Shown one piece after another: positions 33,859 through 44,820 of a stretch of DNA of 64,000 nt. The position numbers and the translations under genes are program-made. Under the pieces are notes generated by a model. It saw only the letters and a program-made list of their open reading frames with translations, was not told where the DNA came from and did no database searches. Position 1 is the stretch's first letter, and every line of letters starts with the position of its first letter. Source of the stretch: Acanthosoma haemorrhoidale (taxonomy: Eukaryota; Arthropoda; Insecta; Hemiptera; Acanthosomatidae); the NCBI GenBank assembly GCA_930367205.1, contig OV884012.1:154209405-154273404 (forward strand). Direction: 5' to 3'.

Positions 33859-34666
33859 GACTGCTATGATGAGATAAATTTTAAAGTATTACGCATTAGA
33901 GAACGAGCCTAAATTTAAATAATTAGGTCAATTTGGACTAAACAACACAATTTGGTAATCATAAAATTTATTATTTCCTATATAATAAAGCACATTAACC
34001 TTCAATTTGGAAAGTGCAAGTTTGCAAAGGCCCCCTTTAAAAGCAAAGAAATAAAAATAAATGAATGATATTGCTGGTTGCAGAGCTGTCTGATGATTGA
34101 GAGTTGAAAATCAGCGATTAATGTTGGTCCAAAACTTTATTTTATAATACTAACAATTTCTCAAAGAAATTTGTTATATTCTTTTAATTTTTTCTTCTTA
34201 CTTACTTTATTGCTAAATTAATAAATTTAATCTTAAACATTACTTCTCTCATGAGATATTTTATGAAAGTGCCTGACAAATGAATGAGTAAGTCAAGATT
34301 GTTATAAGAAACACCTCATGGTTGCTTCTAAGAGCATTTAAAAATATTTTCTTCAACAAAATCTAGATCTAAATATTACATTGGACAGATTTTCTACCTT
34401 GCTTTCAAGACTACAGAATAAATCAACTATCTTTCGTCTTCAAATCGTGAAAAGTGAACGAGAAAACTGAAACGTATGTATATATTTCAACATAATTTCT
34501 ATCAAAACATTGTTCAAGTCTCAAATACATTTACATAATCAAGCAACAATACTTTAGACCACATTGGACATTGTGAGTTCATTTTCATTTAGCTTACTAA
34601 ACTTTGTACAGCTTAACATCAATATGTACTCAGTTATGAAATAAAATAAATTGACGAAACAAATCA
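33859..34666. other. AT-rich intergenic sequence
   Basis: Nothing recognised. Confidence 0.35.
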
Positions 34667-34864
34667 ATGTTCTGCAAATTATATTTATTTTTATTGCTTG
34701 GTCAAGTTCAAGCAATTTGTGTAGATATTTATTTTGAAAATCTCAAATATAGAAAACTGAATCCAGCAATGAGTGTAAAAAAATGTTTTTTTCATAAGCG
34801 AATACATGTAAAACATACCTTTGCTTTAAAACTTGCTGATGAGCTCTGGCTTTCATGGCTCTGA
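34667..34864 (+). CDS. Weak candidate secreted-protein exon
   Basis: A 65-codon frame begins MFCKLYLFLLLGQVQAICVD, which looks like a signal peptide with a cleavage site near QVQA. The following IYFENLKYRKLNPAMSVKKC is not recognised. The frame is short and the DNA AT-rich, so the evidence is weak. I list it because of the signal-like start. Confidence 0.18.
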   Translation: MFCKLYLFLLLGQVQAICVDIYFENLKYRKLNPAMSVKKCFFHKRIHVKHTFALKLADELWLSWL

Positions 34865-35230
34865 ATATTAGGGTCATTGGACTTTTACATTTATAATTAT
34901 TATAAGTATCAGAGTAATTAATAAGATGCATACGAGTTCCCTAACCTTTGACATTTCCTCCTGATACCCTTTATTGTGGAGACGTCCGAAAAATCTCAAA
35001 CTTCAAAATTGTTCTGGTAAAAATGACCTTCAGCATGCATATTTATCAGGGCAGCACTCAACCACTTGCATCATGGTTGAATCGATGTTATTGAATATTG
35101 ATAATGTTTGCTCTAATACAATTATAAGTACATTTATTAATTTTATAACAGCAGCAATCTTATAGAATTGTTTAAAACATAATTAAATTTCCCAGGCCTA
35201 TTAGAGCCAACTGAAGGCTTAATTGTCATT
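34865..35230. other. AT-rich intergenic sequence
   Basis: Nothing recognised; short frames only. Confidence 0.35.
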
Positions 35231-35400
35231 CGGAAAGTTGAAACAGTGTACATAGTGTGCCGGCATTTGTTATAATTTCTTCAATTTCAGTTGGTAATCT
35301 CTTTCACTTTAGGTGTCCATGGGCGATCCTCAGGAGTCAGCACCACTTCCTTCTTCCACCTGAGGTCCATGAGGTTTAATTGTTCATGAGTTGTCCTTAT
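35231..35400 (-). pseudogene. Frameshifted coding-like relic, unknown protein
   Basis: On the minus strand about 35,390-35,290 reads MDLRWKKEVVLTPEDRPWTP then KVKEITN and a stop. One frame over, 35,293-35,231 continues TEIEEIITNAGTLCTLFQLS E and stops. The amino-acid mix (charged, Trp- and Pro-containing) is unlike the surrounding AT-driven frames. A single one-base shift joins the two parts. I cannot name the protein. It may be a retrocopy fragment of a host gene. Confidence 0.4.
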
Positions 35401-38025
35401 CAGTATTCATCATATTTACCATTTACAATTACAAAATATTAAAAGAAATGAGAACCTTTATGCAATAATAATTTTGTATCTCTGTATATGAGGTTTAATT
35501 ACATTGATTTATGCTATGTAGTAAGGATTATTGTTTTTAGTTTTATTTTATTAGTAAAAAAAAATCAAATCATTAAATATACACCAGAACTAGCTGTTGT
35601 TATCTGGCATTGCTCGAGACTTTTTGATGAAAGGTGTTTACGATAAAACATCATCATTATAGGAAACAGTATATTCAAAATCCCATCGACAGGCAGGCCT
35701 CGCATCAAGAGTGAGCTCCTGTGAACACCCCCCTTATAATATTTTTTGTAAGATGCTAACCAGTATGTGTGTTAAACCTAGTGAAAATACAAAAAATAAA
35801 TGTAATATTGTTGATTACGGGAATAATTTTTCATAAAGTCATGAACAATTTTGGTACAAATCTGTAAATAAACAAGGTACTGAAGAGTATTCATGCCAAA
35901 TTTGGCCAGAATATGGCAATAAATAAAATTGATGGAAATTACAAATCGGAAATTGAGAAAGAACTGATGAAAAGGTTTTGCTGGAAATACCAAAATACAC
36001 ACTTTTCAGCTTTATTTATTCAATATTATGAATGCAGATTCCTCCTTACGTATAGTTTTCTTTATAAATGCCTAGAAAAGTTGTTGACCACGTTCTCACA
36101 ATGGTTGACCATGATCAGAGGTCACATCATATTTGAACGTTGAAGTTGATGACAATGCCACCATTTTTGTTTTATATTATATTGCCGATTCCCATCTCAA
36201 TGAGACTTTTCACTGCCAATGAGAACCACCCCGGTCTGGTATAATCTATTTTATGCACTAGTTGGGAGCCATATTTAGAAAGTAACAATGCACCCTTGAA
36301 GTGACTCTATACTTAGCATGACACCAGGCAGTCTCTCCTTCCACCTGCCCACATTTGTCACTTGGCTTTGCTTACATGTCTTGGACAATAGATACCAAAA
36401 TGGAAAAAAAACAACACACACGTCTGTCTGTGCCATTTATGTATCACAGTAATTTTGTTTTGGCCTTCACAGATAAAGGAACTTACACTAAAACATAAGT
36501 TTTATTTGTTTTTGTATTTTCTTATTCATAAATATCTCTTATTTGTATTAAATTGTGAGATTTGTATATTATTTATTTATTTTTCCAATTATAACAAATA
36601 CAACTAGGACATATTCAAGGACATACCTAAAGGGGAAGGGGAAAGATCCTCCCAAATTAAAAAAAAATGTTACATAAAATGTCTGGATTAGTGTAATTCC
36701 ATGTCGTCTATTATATACTCCAAACTTACCAAACATTTAATTGCAATTTGTGTTATCATTCCTCACTTGTATGAAAGTAATTATTTTTCCCCTGAAAAAA
36801 ATTTGACTGCTCCACAGGATAGATTACCATCACATAAGAAACAGAATAAAAAAACAGTTTTTGTAGATCATATTGACAATTGGCACTCTGTTAGTGAAAT
36901 TTTTAAAATTTCAAGTGCTATATTTTTATTTATTGATATATGTAAAATGTAATAAAAACAAACGATATTAATATAATATATCCACTTCACTTGTAGCATT
37001 GTGAGCTCATTTGTGTACACTATGTTAGTGGATTTATTGGAGATTCATTGCCAGGTATCAGATAGAACACATAGGGATTGGGGTGACCAGGGGGGGGGGG
37101 GGCGGGGATGGAAATGGAAAAAGAAAACAGAGGTAGCCAGATCTTGGATGAAAGGGATATTTAGGTAAAAGTGAAGGGAACATTTGTTGACTAACAGGAG
37201 ACATGACAGAGGATGCTGGAATGAGGGACTGGATATGAAGGATATTAAAGGGCTATTGCAATCTCCCAACCCTTCATTTGATCGCCTATTTCTAATCTCG
37301 GGTATCTTTAATTGTTTTAACCCTTACAGTCATAGTAACAATCATAGACAAAACACAAATTGGTATTAGCCTCATAAAAAAATTTGTTAGCCGAATTACC
37401 TTCCCCTTCTCCTTTGGTTTCAGTAATCATACATTTATATGTTACTAGGGTTGCATCTATCATTATTGGTATGCCATGTATTTGATTTTTATAAACTGTT
37501 TATAAACAATACAGGATTATATTAGAGATAGACAAGTACCAAAAGTGGTGTTAGGTTTGAAAGTTTCATATTGATTCTGTTCTTTACTTCCATTCTGTCT
37601 TTACCTTATTCTGTTCTAGCTTCATTATGGCATTCAAATTATCATGTATAATAAGCTGATTATTGGGTTTAATATAATAGTGTAAAGTATAAAAACATAA
37701 TTAAGCCTACAAAGTTAGGACTGTTAAGATTTTTCAATCGTTTTAAAAAAAATTGCACAAAAGAGAGAAACATGAAAAAAATATCAAAAATTTTCTTGAA
37801 ATATTGTTTAAAGTCCAATCAATATAAATTGACATTTAAAATCATCCTATCCAGTGTTAATAAGTTCTGTTTTTATTAATATTTCAGCGACTAACAATGT
37901 TGTTCATCTATTGAAAAGCTTACTCTCAGTCAACATGATAGTTTTCAAGTATACTAAACTATTTTTGATCACAAATAAAGAGTAGTTTAACAGAAAATTA
38001 CTTTTTAAAATATATTTGCTCCTAA
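35401..38025. other. AT-rich sequence with a poly(G) run
   Basis: A G run near 37,090-37,102 continues into GGCGGGGATGG, a possible G-quadruplex former. A frame of 83 codons at 36,701-36,952 has no recognised features. An acceptor-like TTTTTATTAATATTTCAG lies near 37,872-37,889. No supported gene. Confidence 0.4.
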
Positions 38026-38695
38026 ACATCAGCTTTGGATATTAAATTTCCACCAAAGGATTTGGGTCTACTTTTAGCGTTATGTTCTTCACGTGGATCA
38101 ATTCAAATCTATAAAGCATCAGATGTTTTAAATTTGTCACAGTGAACTCTTCAACAAGAAGCGAACTGTTGACATGAAGCTAACTGGAATCCTAACTTCA
38201 AAATTGAATCTGATTTGCCCAGGCTAGAACTAATTGATTTCAATAAAACTGAAAACAATGGCATTAGGAATATTTGTTCAAAACAACTAACCAGTCAGGA
38301 CCCCATGCTTGCCATCCGCTTTATTAGTGAGCATTGCGAAACAGAGAATAGAATTATAATTTTGAAATATGATTCATGATTGAGTAGATTGAAAAAAACT
38401 GAACACACGATCAATGAAGAAGATCAAAATGTATCTCCAAATAGTGACTTCATTCATGATATAGTGTTTGCTGCTCATCTTGTTGGAATTTACAATTTGT
38501 TAGCTGTTGGTACCCAGGATGTCAAATTTTACCCTTATTATCCATTTCCAAGTTTTAGAAATAAACTATATATACATTATGCCTCGTTTTGAAGGGCATA
38601 ACAGTTATGTTCAGAGAATCAAATGAAACTCTCTTGGAAATATTTTGACAATATCTGGAGATGATAATTGCATTAAATTTTGGAAAAAAAACTGA
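38026..38695 (+). pseudogene. SEH1: Nucleoporin SEH1 pseudogene (C-terminal half)
   Basis: SEH1 is a WD40 propeller subunit of the nuclear pore Y complex and of GATOR2. The plus strand reads TSALDIKFPPKDLGLLLALC, then SIQIYKASDVLNLSQ, WNPNF, IHDIVFAAHLVGIYNLLAVG then TQDVKF, and after a one-base shift FEGHNSYV and ISGDDNCIKFWKKN before a stop at 38,693. The order and spacing match the second half of SEH1: VKFAP, IYEAPDV-NLSQW, HDIAFAP, the HNSQVWRVSW region and SGDDGCVRLWK. Stops include a TGA where the LSQW Trp is expected. The N-terminal WD repeats are absent. I see no introns inside the homologous stretch, so a 5'-truncated retrocopy is likely, but no clear poly(A) tail remains. Not functional. 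Confidence 0.87.
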
Positions 38696-39238
38696 AGTCT
38701 ATCAGCATAAAAAAAATGATCTGAAGTAGCAAAACTAAAAATTTGTTCTTCTAAGCTAATGCATGTAGAATTCTGATGGAAACATAAAACTTATAAAGGC
38801 TACAGAATTAGGTTGTTGACAAAATTGTCTCATATGTTTTTCATATTATAATTAATTCTTGAAAATTTGTACAATGTAGACATTAGTTCTTCATTTTTCA
38901 ATATTTATTTGAATATTTTTCTTAAATAAATAAAAGGCTGGAGAATATTGCTTTTCTTATATAATATTTGCGATAACATAGTTGATATTATCTAACAACC
39001 ATTTAATAATTACCATAATTATTGCTTATATTTTTTGCCATAGGTTAAGATGGGGATAGAATGAAAGGTGTGACAAAATTTATTTGATAAGGGCAGTTAG
39101 TTCTAGTTTAAACATAAAATTTTACAGACATATACTTTATTGTTACTATCTATCTGACTTTAATTTCTTAAAATGGTTAAAAATTGAAAATGAGTTTTTA
39201 ATGTCTAATTTGTTCAAGCACATTTTTAAAATTTAGCT
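38696..39238. other. AT-rich sequence after the pseudogene
   Basis: No frame. Whether it derives from an SEH1 3' UTR cannot be told from this window. Confidence 0.35.
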
Positions 39239-39460
39239 CTAGTCCCCTATGAGGAACTCAAGAATAGTTGCAACAAATATCAAACTGAACTTTCAATTGA
39301 CTCAGTTGCTAAGTGCCCTCCTTACCTGTCAGACAGTGCAGCGTTTACATGTGATGGTGTCTCATCTCAAACCACAGATCATAAGGTTTTTAATTCTAAA
39401 GCATTAGAAAGAAACGGAGCAGCCTTGATCAGGAACTTTCTTGAAGAAAGGTTCAACTGA
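39239..39460 (+). CDS. Unidentified coding-like stretch, possible exon
   Basis: A 74-codon frame without an early ATG reads LVPYEELKNSCNKYQTELSI, later CPPYLSDSAAFTCDGVSS and ALERNGAALIRNFLEERFN, then stops at 39,458. The residue mix looks like real protein rather than translated AT-rich DNA. It is preceded by TTTTTAAAATTTAG, a possible acceptor ending at 39,236, so it could be a last exon. One frame over, the region after the stop also looks coding (KHVYKQENSSPPPGV), which suggests decay by frameshift. I do not recognise the protein. It may instead be a pseudogene fragment, like its SEH1 neighbour. Confidence 0.4.
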   Translation, partial: LVPYEELKNSCNKYQTELSIDSVAKCPPYLSDSAAFTCDGVSSQTTDHKVFNSKALERNGAALIRNFLEERFN

Positions 39461-40291
39461 CCACCAAGCACGTTTATAAACAAGAAAATTCCTCTCCACC
39501 ACCTGGAGTACGTCATGACTGAGCCCCTGAGTTGCTCTCGAGCATTCGACGGGTGAACATCGGCATACAGCGTTTTTTCTTCTAAAGTTGGTAATTTTTT
39601 TTTTTTTTTTTTAAATTTTGAAAGTTGCTAGGGGTGTAGGGAGTTAAGGGGAAAATTTTTGTAGTATTTTTGTGAATTTCTACCGAGTGGTTTTTTTTTG
39701 GGAGGGGGGCAAAATTTTGCATTGGAATAAGTTTTTACTGGATGGGGATTTTAAAAAAAAAATTTTTTTAGGTGATAGAGGGAATAGAGGGGATTAAGGG
39801 AGTAAAATCTTAGCTCTTAGCTATTTACGGGTGTCCACCTTTTCGGTGGGTTGTTTGCGAGTGTTTGGTGCCAGTGGTGGGGAGAGCCGGACCTTGTCCC
39901 GGAAGGCTTTAGATAAGGGGATTAGGAGTGAGGTGGGGCTTTTGGAGTGGATTTGGATAGAGGGCAGACAGGGCTTACCGGATCGACCACTGTTGCTGTT
40001 CCAGGGAGACTCATTCGGGTGGATCCGTGGACCAGCTTTTTTCCGGTCTGGGGATTATCTCCCCGGTATCTCGGGATCGGGTGGTCCAATCTTGGTCGGG
40101 TTTCCTCTGAGGATCGGAGGAGGGCGAGAACGTGTGGACCTCTGAAGTTTCAGAAGTCTAGACCCTCTCCTTCCACCCGTAATTCGGGGGGAAAGGCGAT
40201 TTTTGAGTGCTGTGGAGGCTTGGAGGGCTCCCTCTTTGTTGTTTGGTTCGGACAGTCGCCTTCTTGGCTTTAGAGGGCATAGGAGTCACCT

Positions 40292-40730
40292 ATGGCGGAG
40301 TCCGAAGAAGGTAGCAGGGGTGGGGTCCCTACTTTGGGGGACGTCACCCTGAGTGCCTTGGGCGTTGGGGGAGATTTAAGGTTTCCCTCTAGCTCCTCAG
40401 TCTTCGAGGAGTTCGAGCGGGCAGTGCTGGCCTCTAACAAGGTTAGGGAGGCTTATGAGACAACCAAAGTGTCGCGGACCGCGCGGGACATTATTAAGCC
40501 GCAGGCAGATGCATTGGCCGATGTGTTGAAAATTTATGATCATGTGTTCGTTCTGCAATGGGATCGGGCATAAGAGGGCCGAATGCCCATCTTTTAAGGA
40601 CGTTGGGGTGCCTACCTGTGCGGCTTGCAAGGCGGTGGGAAAGGGGCATGATCACGACGTTCTTAGTCGTGACTGCCCCGCTTATCGCTTTGCCTTCAGT
40701 CGGTGGGTGTCCCTCACCAAGTATGACTGA
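40292..40730 (+). pseudogene. Gag-like ORF1 with double zinc knuckle, frameshifted
   Basis: The N-terminal part (40,292 onward) reads MAESEEGSRGGVPTLGDVTL and later FEEFERAVLASNKVREAYET, stopping at 40,573. One frame over, from about 40,536, it reads CSFCNGIGHKRAEC (C-x2-C-x4-H-x4-C), then a second Cys/His cluster starting CAACKAVGKGHDHD and ending SRDCPAYRF, and stops at 40,728-40,730. Two knuckles near the C-terminus are typical of Gag-like ORF1 proteins of Jockey, I and R1 type elements, which bind element RNA. A single shift around 40,545 joins the parts. The ORF2 start codon overlaps the stop (ATGACTGA at 40,723-40,730). Confidence 0.72.
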
Positions 40731-42740
40731 GCCTCAGACTCATCGATGTGGCGATTGTGAAAGAGAATTTACGACTGGCTCCTGGTTAGGTGTTCATAGG
40801 AAGAGAGCGCATCCGGAGTCGTTCAATCGCGGCATCGATGTTGAGAGGACGAGGAAAAGATGGGCATATGAGGAGTTGGTTGTCCTGGCCAGAACTGAGC
40901 TTTCATTGAGGGCTCAGGGATGGCGAGGCAACATCAACCAGGCTTTGGCAGACGGGATGCCGTCTCGAACGCTCGATGCCATTAAGGGAGCGAGGGCCAA
41001 GGTGTTGTACAGGGGAATTCTAGTTGAATTGGCAGGAAAGGATGCTCTTGGGGAGGGCCCATTGCTGGAGGTTCAGGATCCGGGGGTGTTAGGCGGCTGT
41101 AGGGACCGGCTAGCTCGTGAGGTCGGCAGGTTGATTGGGGAGATGTCTGATCTCCCCATGGCGCCTCTTGTCCGCGGGTTGGTCGGTCTAGCCGAGGAGG
41201 TGCTTGCTGGTGGGGCTGTTGGGAGTCGCTTGGCGTGCTTGATCTCCGATCTGCTGGCTGAGCGGCTTCCGGTGGACCCCCCCCCGCGTGGCGAGTCCCG
41301 GGGGTGGGAGGGTGCCCTATGGAGAGAGACGGACCTATAACCGCAGGAGGGACTACGCTAGGATCCAAGAGCTGTGGAAGAAGGACAAAAGGGCGGCCGC
41401 TCAGGATATTCTAGGGAATGCCCGGGCGGCACCCCTCCATAGCCCCCATGTCATGAGGGACACTGGGCTCCAATTGTAGAGACCCCGTCATTTCCGTGGG
41501 ATGGTGGGGAGGCCAGAGGGTCAAGGGTCCCTCCTGGGGTTGACCTTTGGATGCCTGTTACGGAGGTTGAGGTCGTTCGGTTGTCGCCGGATCGGAAGTT
41601 GGCGCCTAGGCTTGATCGGGTTTTGCCGTCAGCCTGGGCAATATTCCCGTGGAGGATGAGAGCGTTGGTCCTGGACCTGTTCATGTTGGAAAACAGGACG
41701 TGAGGATCAGGGCCGCCTTGAGGCGGTGGTTGCATCTCCCGGGGGACCTGCATTGTGCATTTTTCCACTCGCCGGTGAGGTATGGTGGGCTGGGGATTCC
41801 CAGGTTGTCCACCACTATCCCTTATTGGAGGGAAAGCCGATTTGAGGGGGTTAAAATTGCGTTAGAGGAGAGGGGGTTAGGAGAGGAAGCTAGAGGGGGG
41901 CTCGGTAGGGATTACCCTGTTGGCGAGCCCCCCGCCCCCCTCCCGTGGGTGGATGAGACTGGAGCGCTCCAAGCCTCTGCAGACCTTAGAGTAGCCGGTT
42001 AGACCTTAGGGTAGACCTAGTAGGGGGCCGAGGAGGTAAGGGAGGCTACCCGTTGGGTGTACGCCGAGTGTTCCAACCTGTCGGGCGGAGAGTACGTCCG
42101 GTTCCTCCGTATGTTCTACGGCGCTCTTCCGACGAGGATGCGCGTATCGCGGGGTGACAGAAGGTTGTGGATGGCAACAAGTTGCAGAGGGTGTTGCCGG
42201 GAGCTGGAGACCGCAGCCCACATCATTCAGAGGTGCCCGCGAACGCGTGGCGGTAGGACCCTGAGGCACCATGCCCTGGTGAAGTTTCTCGAGGAAGCCC
42301 TAGCGAGAAAGGGGTTCAAGACCTTCAGGGAAACCACCGTCACCCACGGTACAAGGATCAAGAGGCCCGACTTGGTAGTAGCTGGAGAAGGCCTGGCCAG
42401 GATCATCTATGTTCAGATTGTTAATTGTAAGGTGGACCGCGATCAGGCTGGCCAGGTGAAGATAAATAGCTACGGGCAACCGTGGGTCATCCGAGCTGTT
42501 GCGGCAATGACTGAGACCCCTAGTAGCAGAATTGAGGTAGTGCCCGTCACGTTGTCTTGGAAGAGACTGTGGTCCAGAAAATCAGCTGATGCAATGAAGA
42601 AGATGGGTGTCACGGGGCGGGCACTACAATGGGCCTCGGAACGAGTCGTCAGGGGCTCAGTCATGACGTACTCCAGGTGGTGGAGAGGACTGGGACCTGC
42701 AGCCGTCGGAAGAGGAGGACTGGACAGGAGGGATGGCTGA
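40723..42740 (+). pseudogene. R2-like ORF2: zinc finger, Myb, partial RT, endonuclease
   Basis: Starts at ATG 40,723 inside the end of ORF1. Seen in order: HRCGDCEREFTTGSWLGVHR then KRAH (C-x2-C-x12-H-x4-H); a Myb-like region from KRWAYEELVVLARTEL to IKGARAKVLYR; a frame change at a C9 run (41,277-41,285); RRDYARIQELWKKDKRAAAQ; LWMPVTEVEVVRLSPDRKLA (start of RT) and LVLDLFML (RT motif 1 region). At about 41,700 it jumps to IRAALRRWLHLPGD and GGLGIPRL (thumb). In-frame stops occur at 42,000-42,023. Then come FYGALPTRMRVSRGDRR, the finger CRGCCRELETAAHIIQRC, and KRPDLVV with IIYVQIV, the restriction-like endonuclease. The acidic residue expected in the second strand (DVQ) is Tyr here. Inactive. 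Confidence 0.82.
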
Positions 42741-42850
42741 GCACATCAGTCGCAACCACCAGGCTGATGCGCGTGGTGACGAATCCCTCCCAGGCGCCAG
42801 GAAGACGACGCAATTTTAGGAATATAGGCAAATTATCGTTTCGGCTTTAA

Positions 42851-44432
42851 AACTTGTATGGATCTTTTTTTTTTGATTTTCATTGGTTTGTTTTATTTGT
42901 GTAAAAAGTGGTAAATCCAGAGCAAATTGCTCAAAAAATTGGGTGTTTGGCAAGAGGGCAACTCAATCTGGCGCAAGCCACAATGACCCCTTCAGGGTCC
43001 ACCTGGGGACTAGGGCACCCCCTGTAACATGTTGTAATATTAGACCCCCCCATTGTTTGATAATAGTCCAGATGAAGAGGACAAGCATTGTATATATTAT
43101 TTCTATGTAACTGCTCAAATAAAAATTGTAAAGTAGACAAAATGAAATCTGAAAATTGCAAACATTATCACGAAGGAGAAACACTAGAACATATAATTCT
43201 CAAATTACATAAAAGAAAAGAGGATAATTTCCATAAAACAATACCAGAGAAGTGAACTTTAGCAGTTTTTGAAAAATTATTGATTGATTTATTTAGAACT
43301 GGTGAGTGTAGTTAGTCCCTAAATAATCGTAGGATAGGCAAATATTTGTGTACGCTCTCAGTTTAATGCCTAAACTATTTAATCAATCAATATATCTTTA
43401 TTCGGGCCAATATATACTTATTTTAATCTGGGATGTTTAGGAAGGAATAATTGACCAAAGTCAAAATTGTGTTTATTTTGTAAAGACCTTTTAACAGATC
43501 TTCCTTCTGAAAATTGTACAATATAAAAAAGAAGTTCTTTGGGTAAGGTTCTGTAATGGCAGTTAGGTGGTGGATTAACAAACCAAACTAGTAACTGTAT
43601 CTACACTAGATTTCATTCCCAACTGATGAGGGTTCAATGAGACTCTTGGGGGAAAATGAGTAAGATAATTGAACAATGAACTGAAATAAAAGCTCAAGAA
43701 TAACCTTAGTAGTTATTGAAACAGAACCAACCACATTAGCATCCTCAGTAGAGCTGGGAAGTGACATGAAAAATTGATTTTTAACATTTCTGCTGCTTGT
43801 TTCCCCTTACACAATCCAAATGTATATAATTTAAAAAAAATGCTGTTTATAATTTATTGATGTAACACAATCGAAAAAAAATATCAGAAAGTGTCAAATC
43901 CACCAAAAGAAAGATGGACGGGGAGAAGTATTTGAACAGATCCTAACAAAAGTTGATACCAAAAGATTTAATTTAATAATTGTTAGTTGTGGGTATGTAA
44001 TATTACGATTGGCAATCCTAATATTTATCATTTAAATAAAAAATAGCAGCTTTATTGTTCTGTCAATGTTAATATGACTTATGCAGCCTTACAAAGGAAC
44101 AGTGAAAATTTAATCGTAGCTAAACATGTGATAATCTTAGCTTCAAGCTAGGGAAGTCAGTTTTATTCCCACGTTAAGCGGTTTAAGTCTCATTTTATAA
44201 ATTAAAGTAATTATTTTTTATGTTTACTTTGTCTGCTACATCGGAAGAAAACATAATTTTTAAATGAAATTTACTGAGCTTATTAATTAAACAGTTAGGT
44301 TTTGTTTAACAGTTATTTAAGATTAGTTTGTCTTTGTAGTGTCAGTACATCAGTGGTGTAACTTGTGAGTATTTAATGTAACATCAGTATTTAAAATAAA
44401 CGAGAAAATTTCTTTGGGAATAATGTCTGAAC
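42851..44432. other. AT-rich intergenic sequence
   Basis: No supported gene. Three short overlapping frames at 42,883-43,184 on both strands have no recognised features. Confidence 0.4.
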
Positions 44433-44820
44433 CAGGGGTGGCCAAATGATCTTGCGGGCCACTTTGAAAATGCATTATAACTCCGCGGGCCAAATATCTA
44501 TCCCCATATTAGATTCAGACCCATTATAGACATTTTTTTTTGAGTGAAAAATTGAAACATAATGAGTTATTATTATTGTGTTTACTATTATTCTTACATG
44601 TAAACATAGATAATATAATAATAATGATACTAAACACACATTGTAAAGAAATATATAACACTAAAAATGAAATATAAAAAAATATATAATTATAAATGAA
44701 ATTCTGACAGAATATATAGATGCACAAATAATGTATTTTTAGAATACATTGGTTTTCAGTACTTCGGCCATTATAAAATAAATATATTTCGTAAAAGAGT
44801 AAAGAATCTCGTGGGCCGGA
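44433..44820 (-). mobile_element. hAT-type MITE, second copy
   Basis: Begins CAGGGGTGGCCAAATGATCT then TGCGGGCCACTTTG. It aligns with the reverse complement of the 15.2 kb MITE across its length (AATTGAAACATAATGA, TATTGTGTTTACTATTAT, GGCCATTATAAAATAAAT), ending near AATCTCGTGGGCC. The right terminal repeat has decayed. No transposase. The open frame at 44,524-44,727 is incidental. Confidence 0.75.

Larger units (their letters stand above)
39600..42850 (+). mobile_element. R2-like non-LTR retrotransposon, two ORFs, RT core deleted
   Basis: A GC-rich, strongly G-biased block in AT-rich DNA. The order is a long leader (about 39,600-40,290), ORF1 with two CCHC knuckles (40,292-40,730), ORF2 starting with a C2H2 finger and Myb-like region (40,723), a linker, the beginning of the RT domain, then directly the RT thumb, a CCHC finger and a restriction-like endonuclease (to 42,740), and a short 3' UTR. 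RT motifs 2 to 7 are missing. The neighbouring DNA is not 28S rDNA. The ends are approximate: I could not find a target-site duplication. Confidence 0.85.

Noticed and set aside
38026..38695. Functional SEH1 or SEC13 gene
   Set aside because: Several in-frame stops, one frameshift and absence of the N-terminal WD repeats rule out function. The FEGHNSYV, SGDDNCIKFWKK and SDVLNLSQ matches favour SEH1 over SEC13.
39600..42850. Insertion of the R2-like element in 28S rDNA
   Set aside because: The flanks (AT-rich, no rRNA-like sequence) do not match the conserved 28S R2 target, so no rRNA gene is called.
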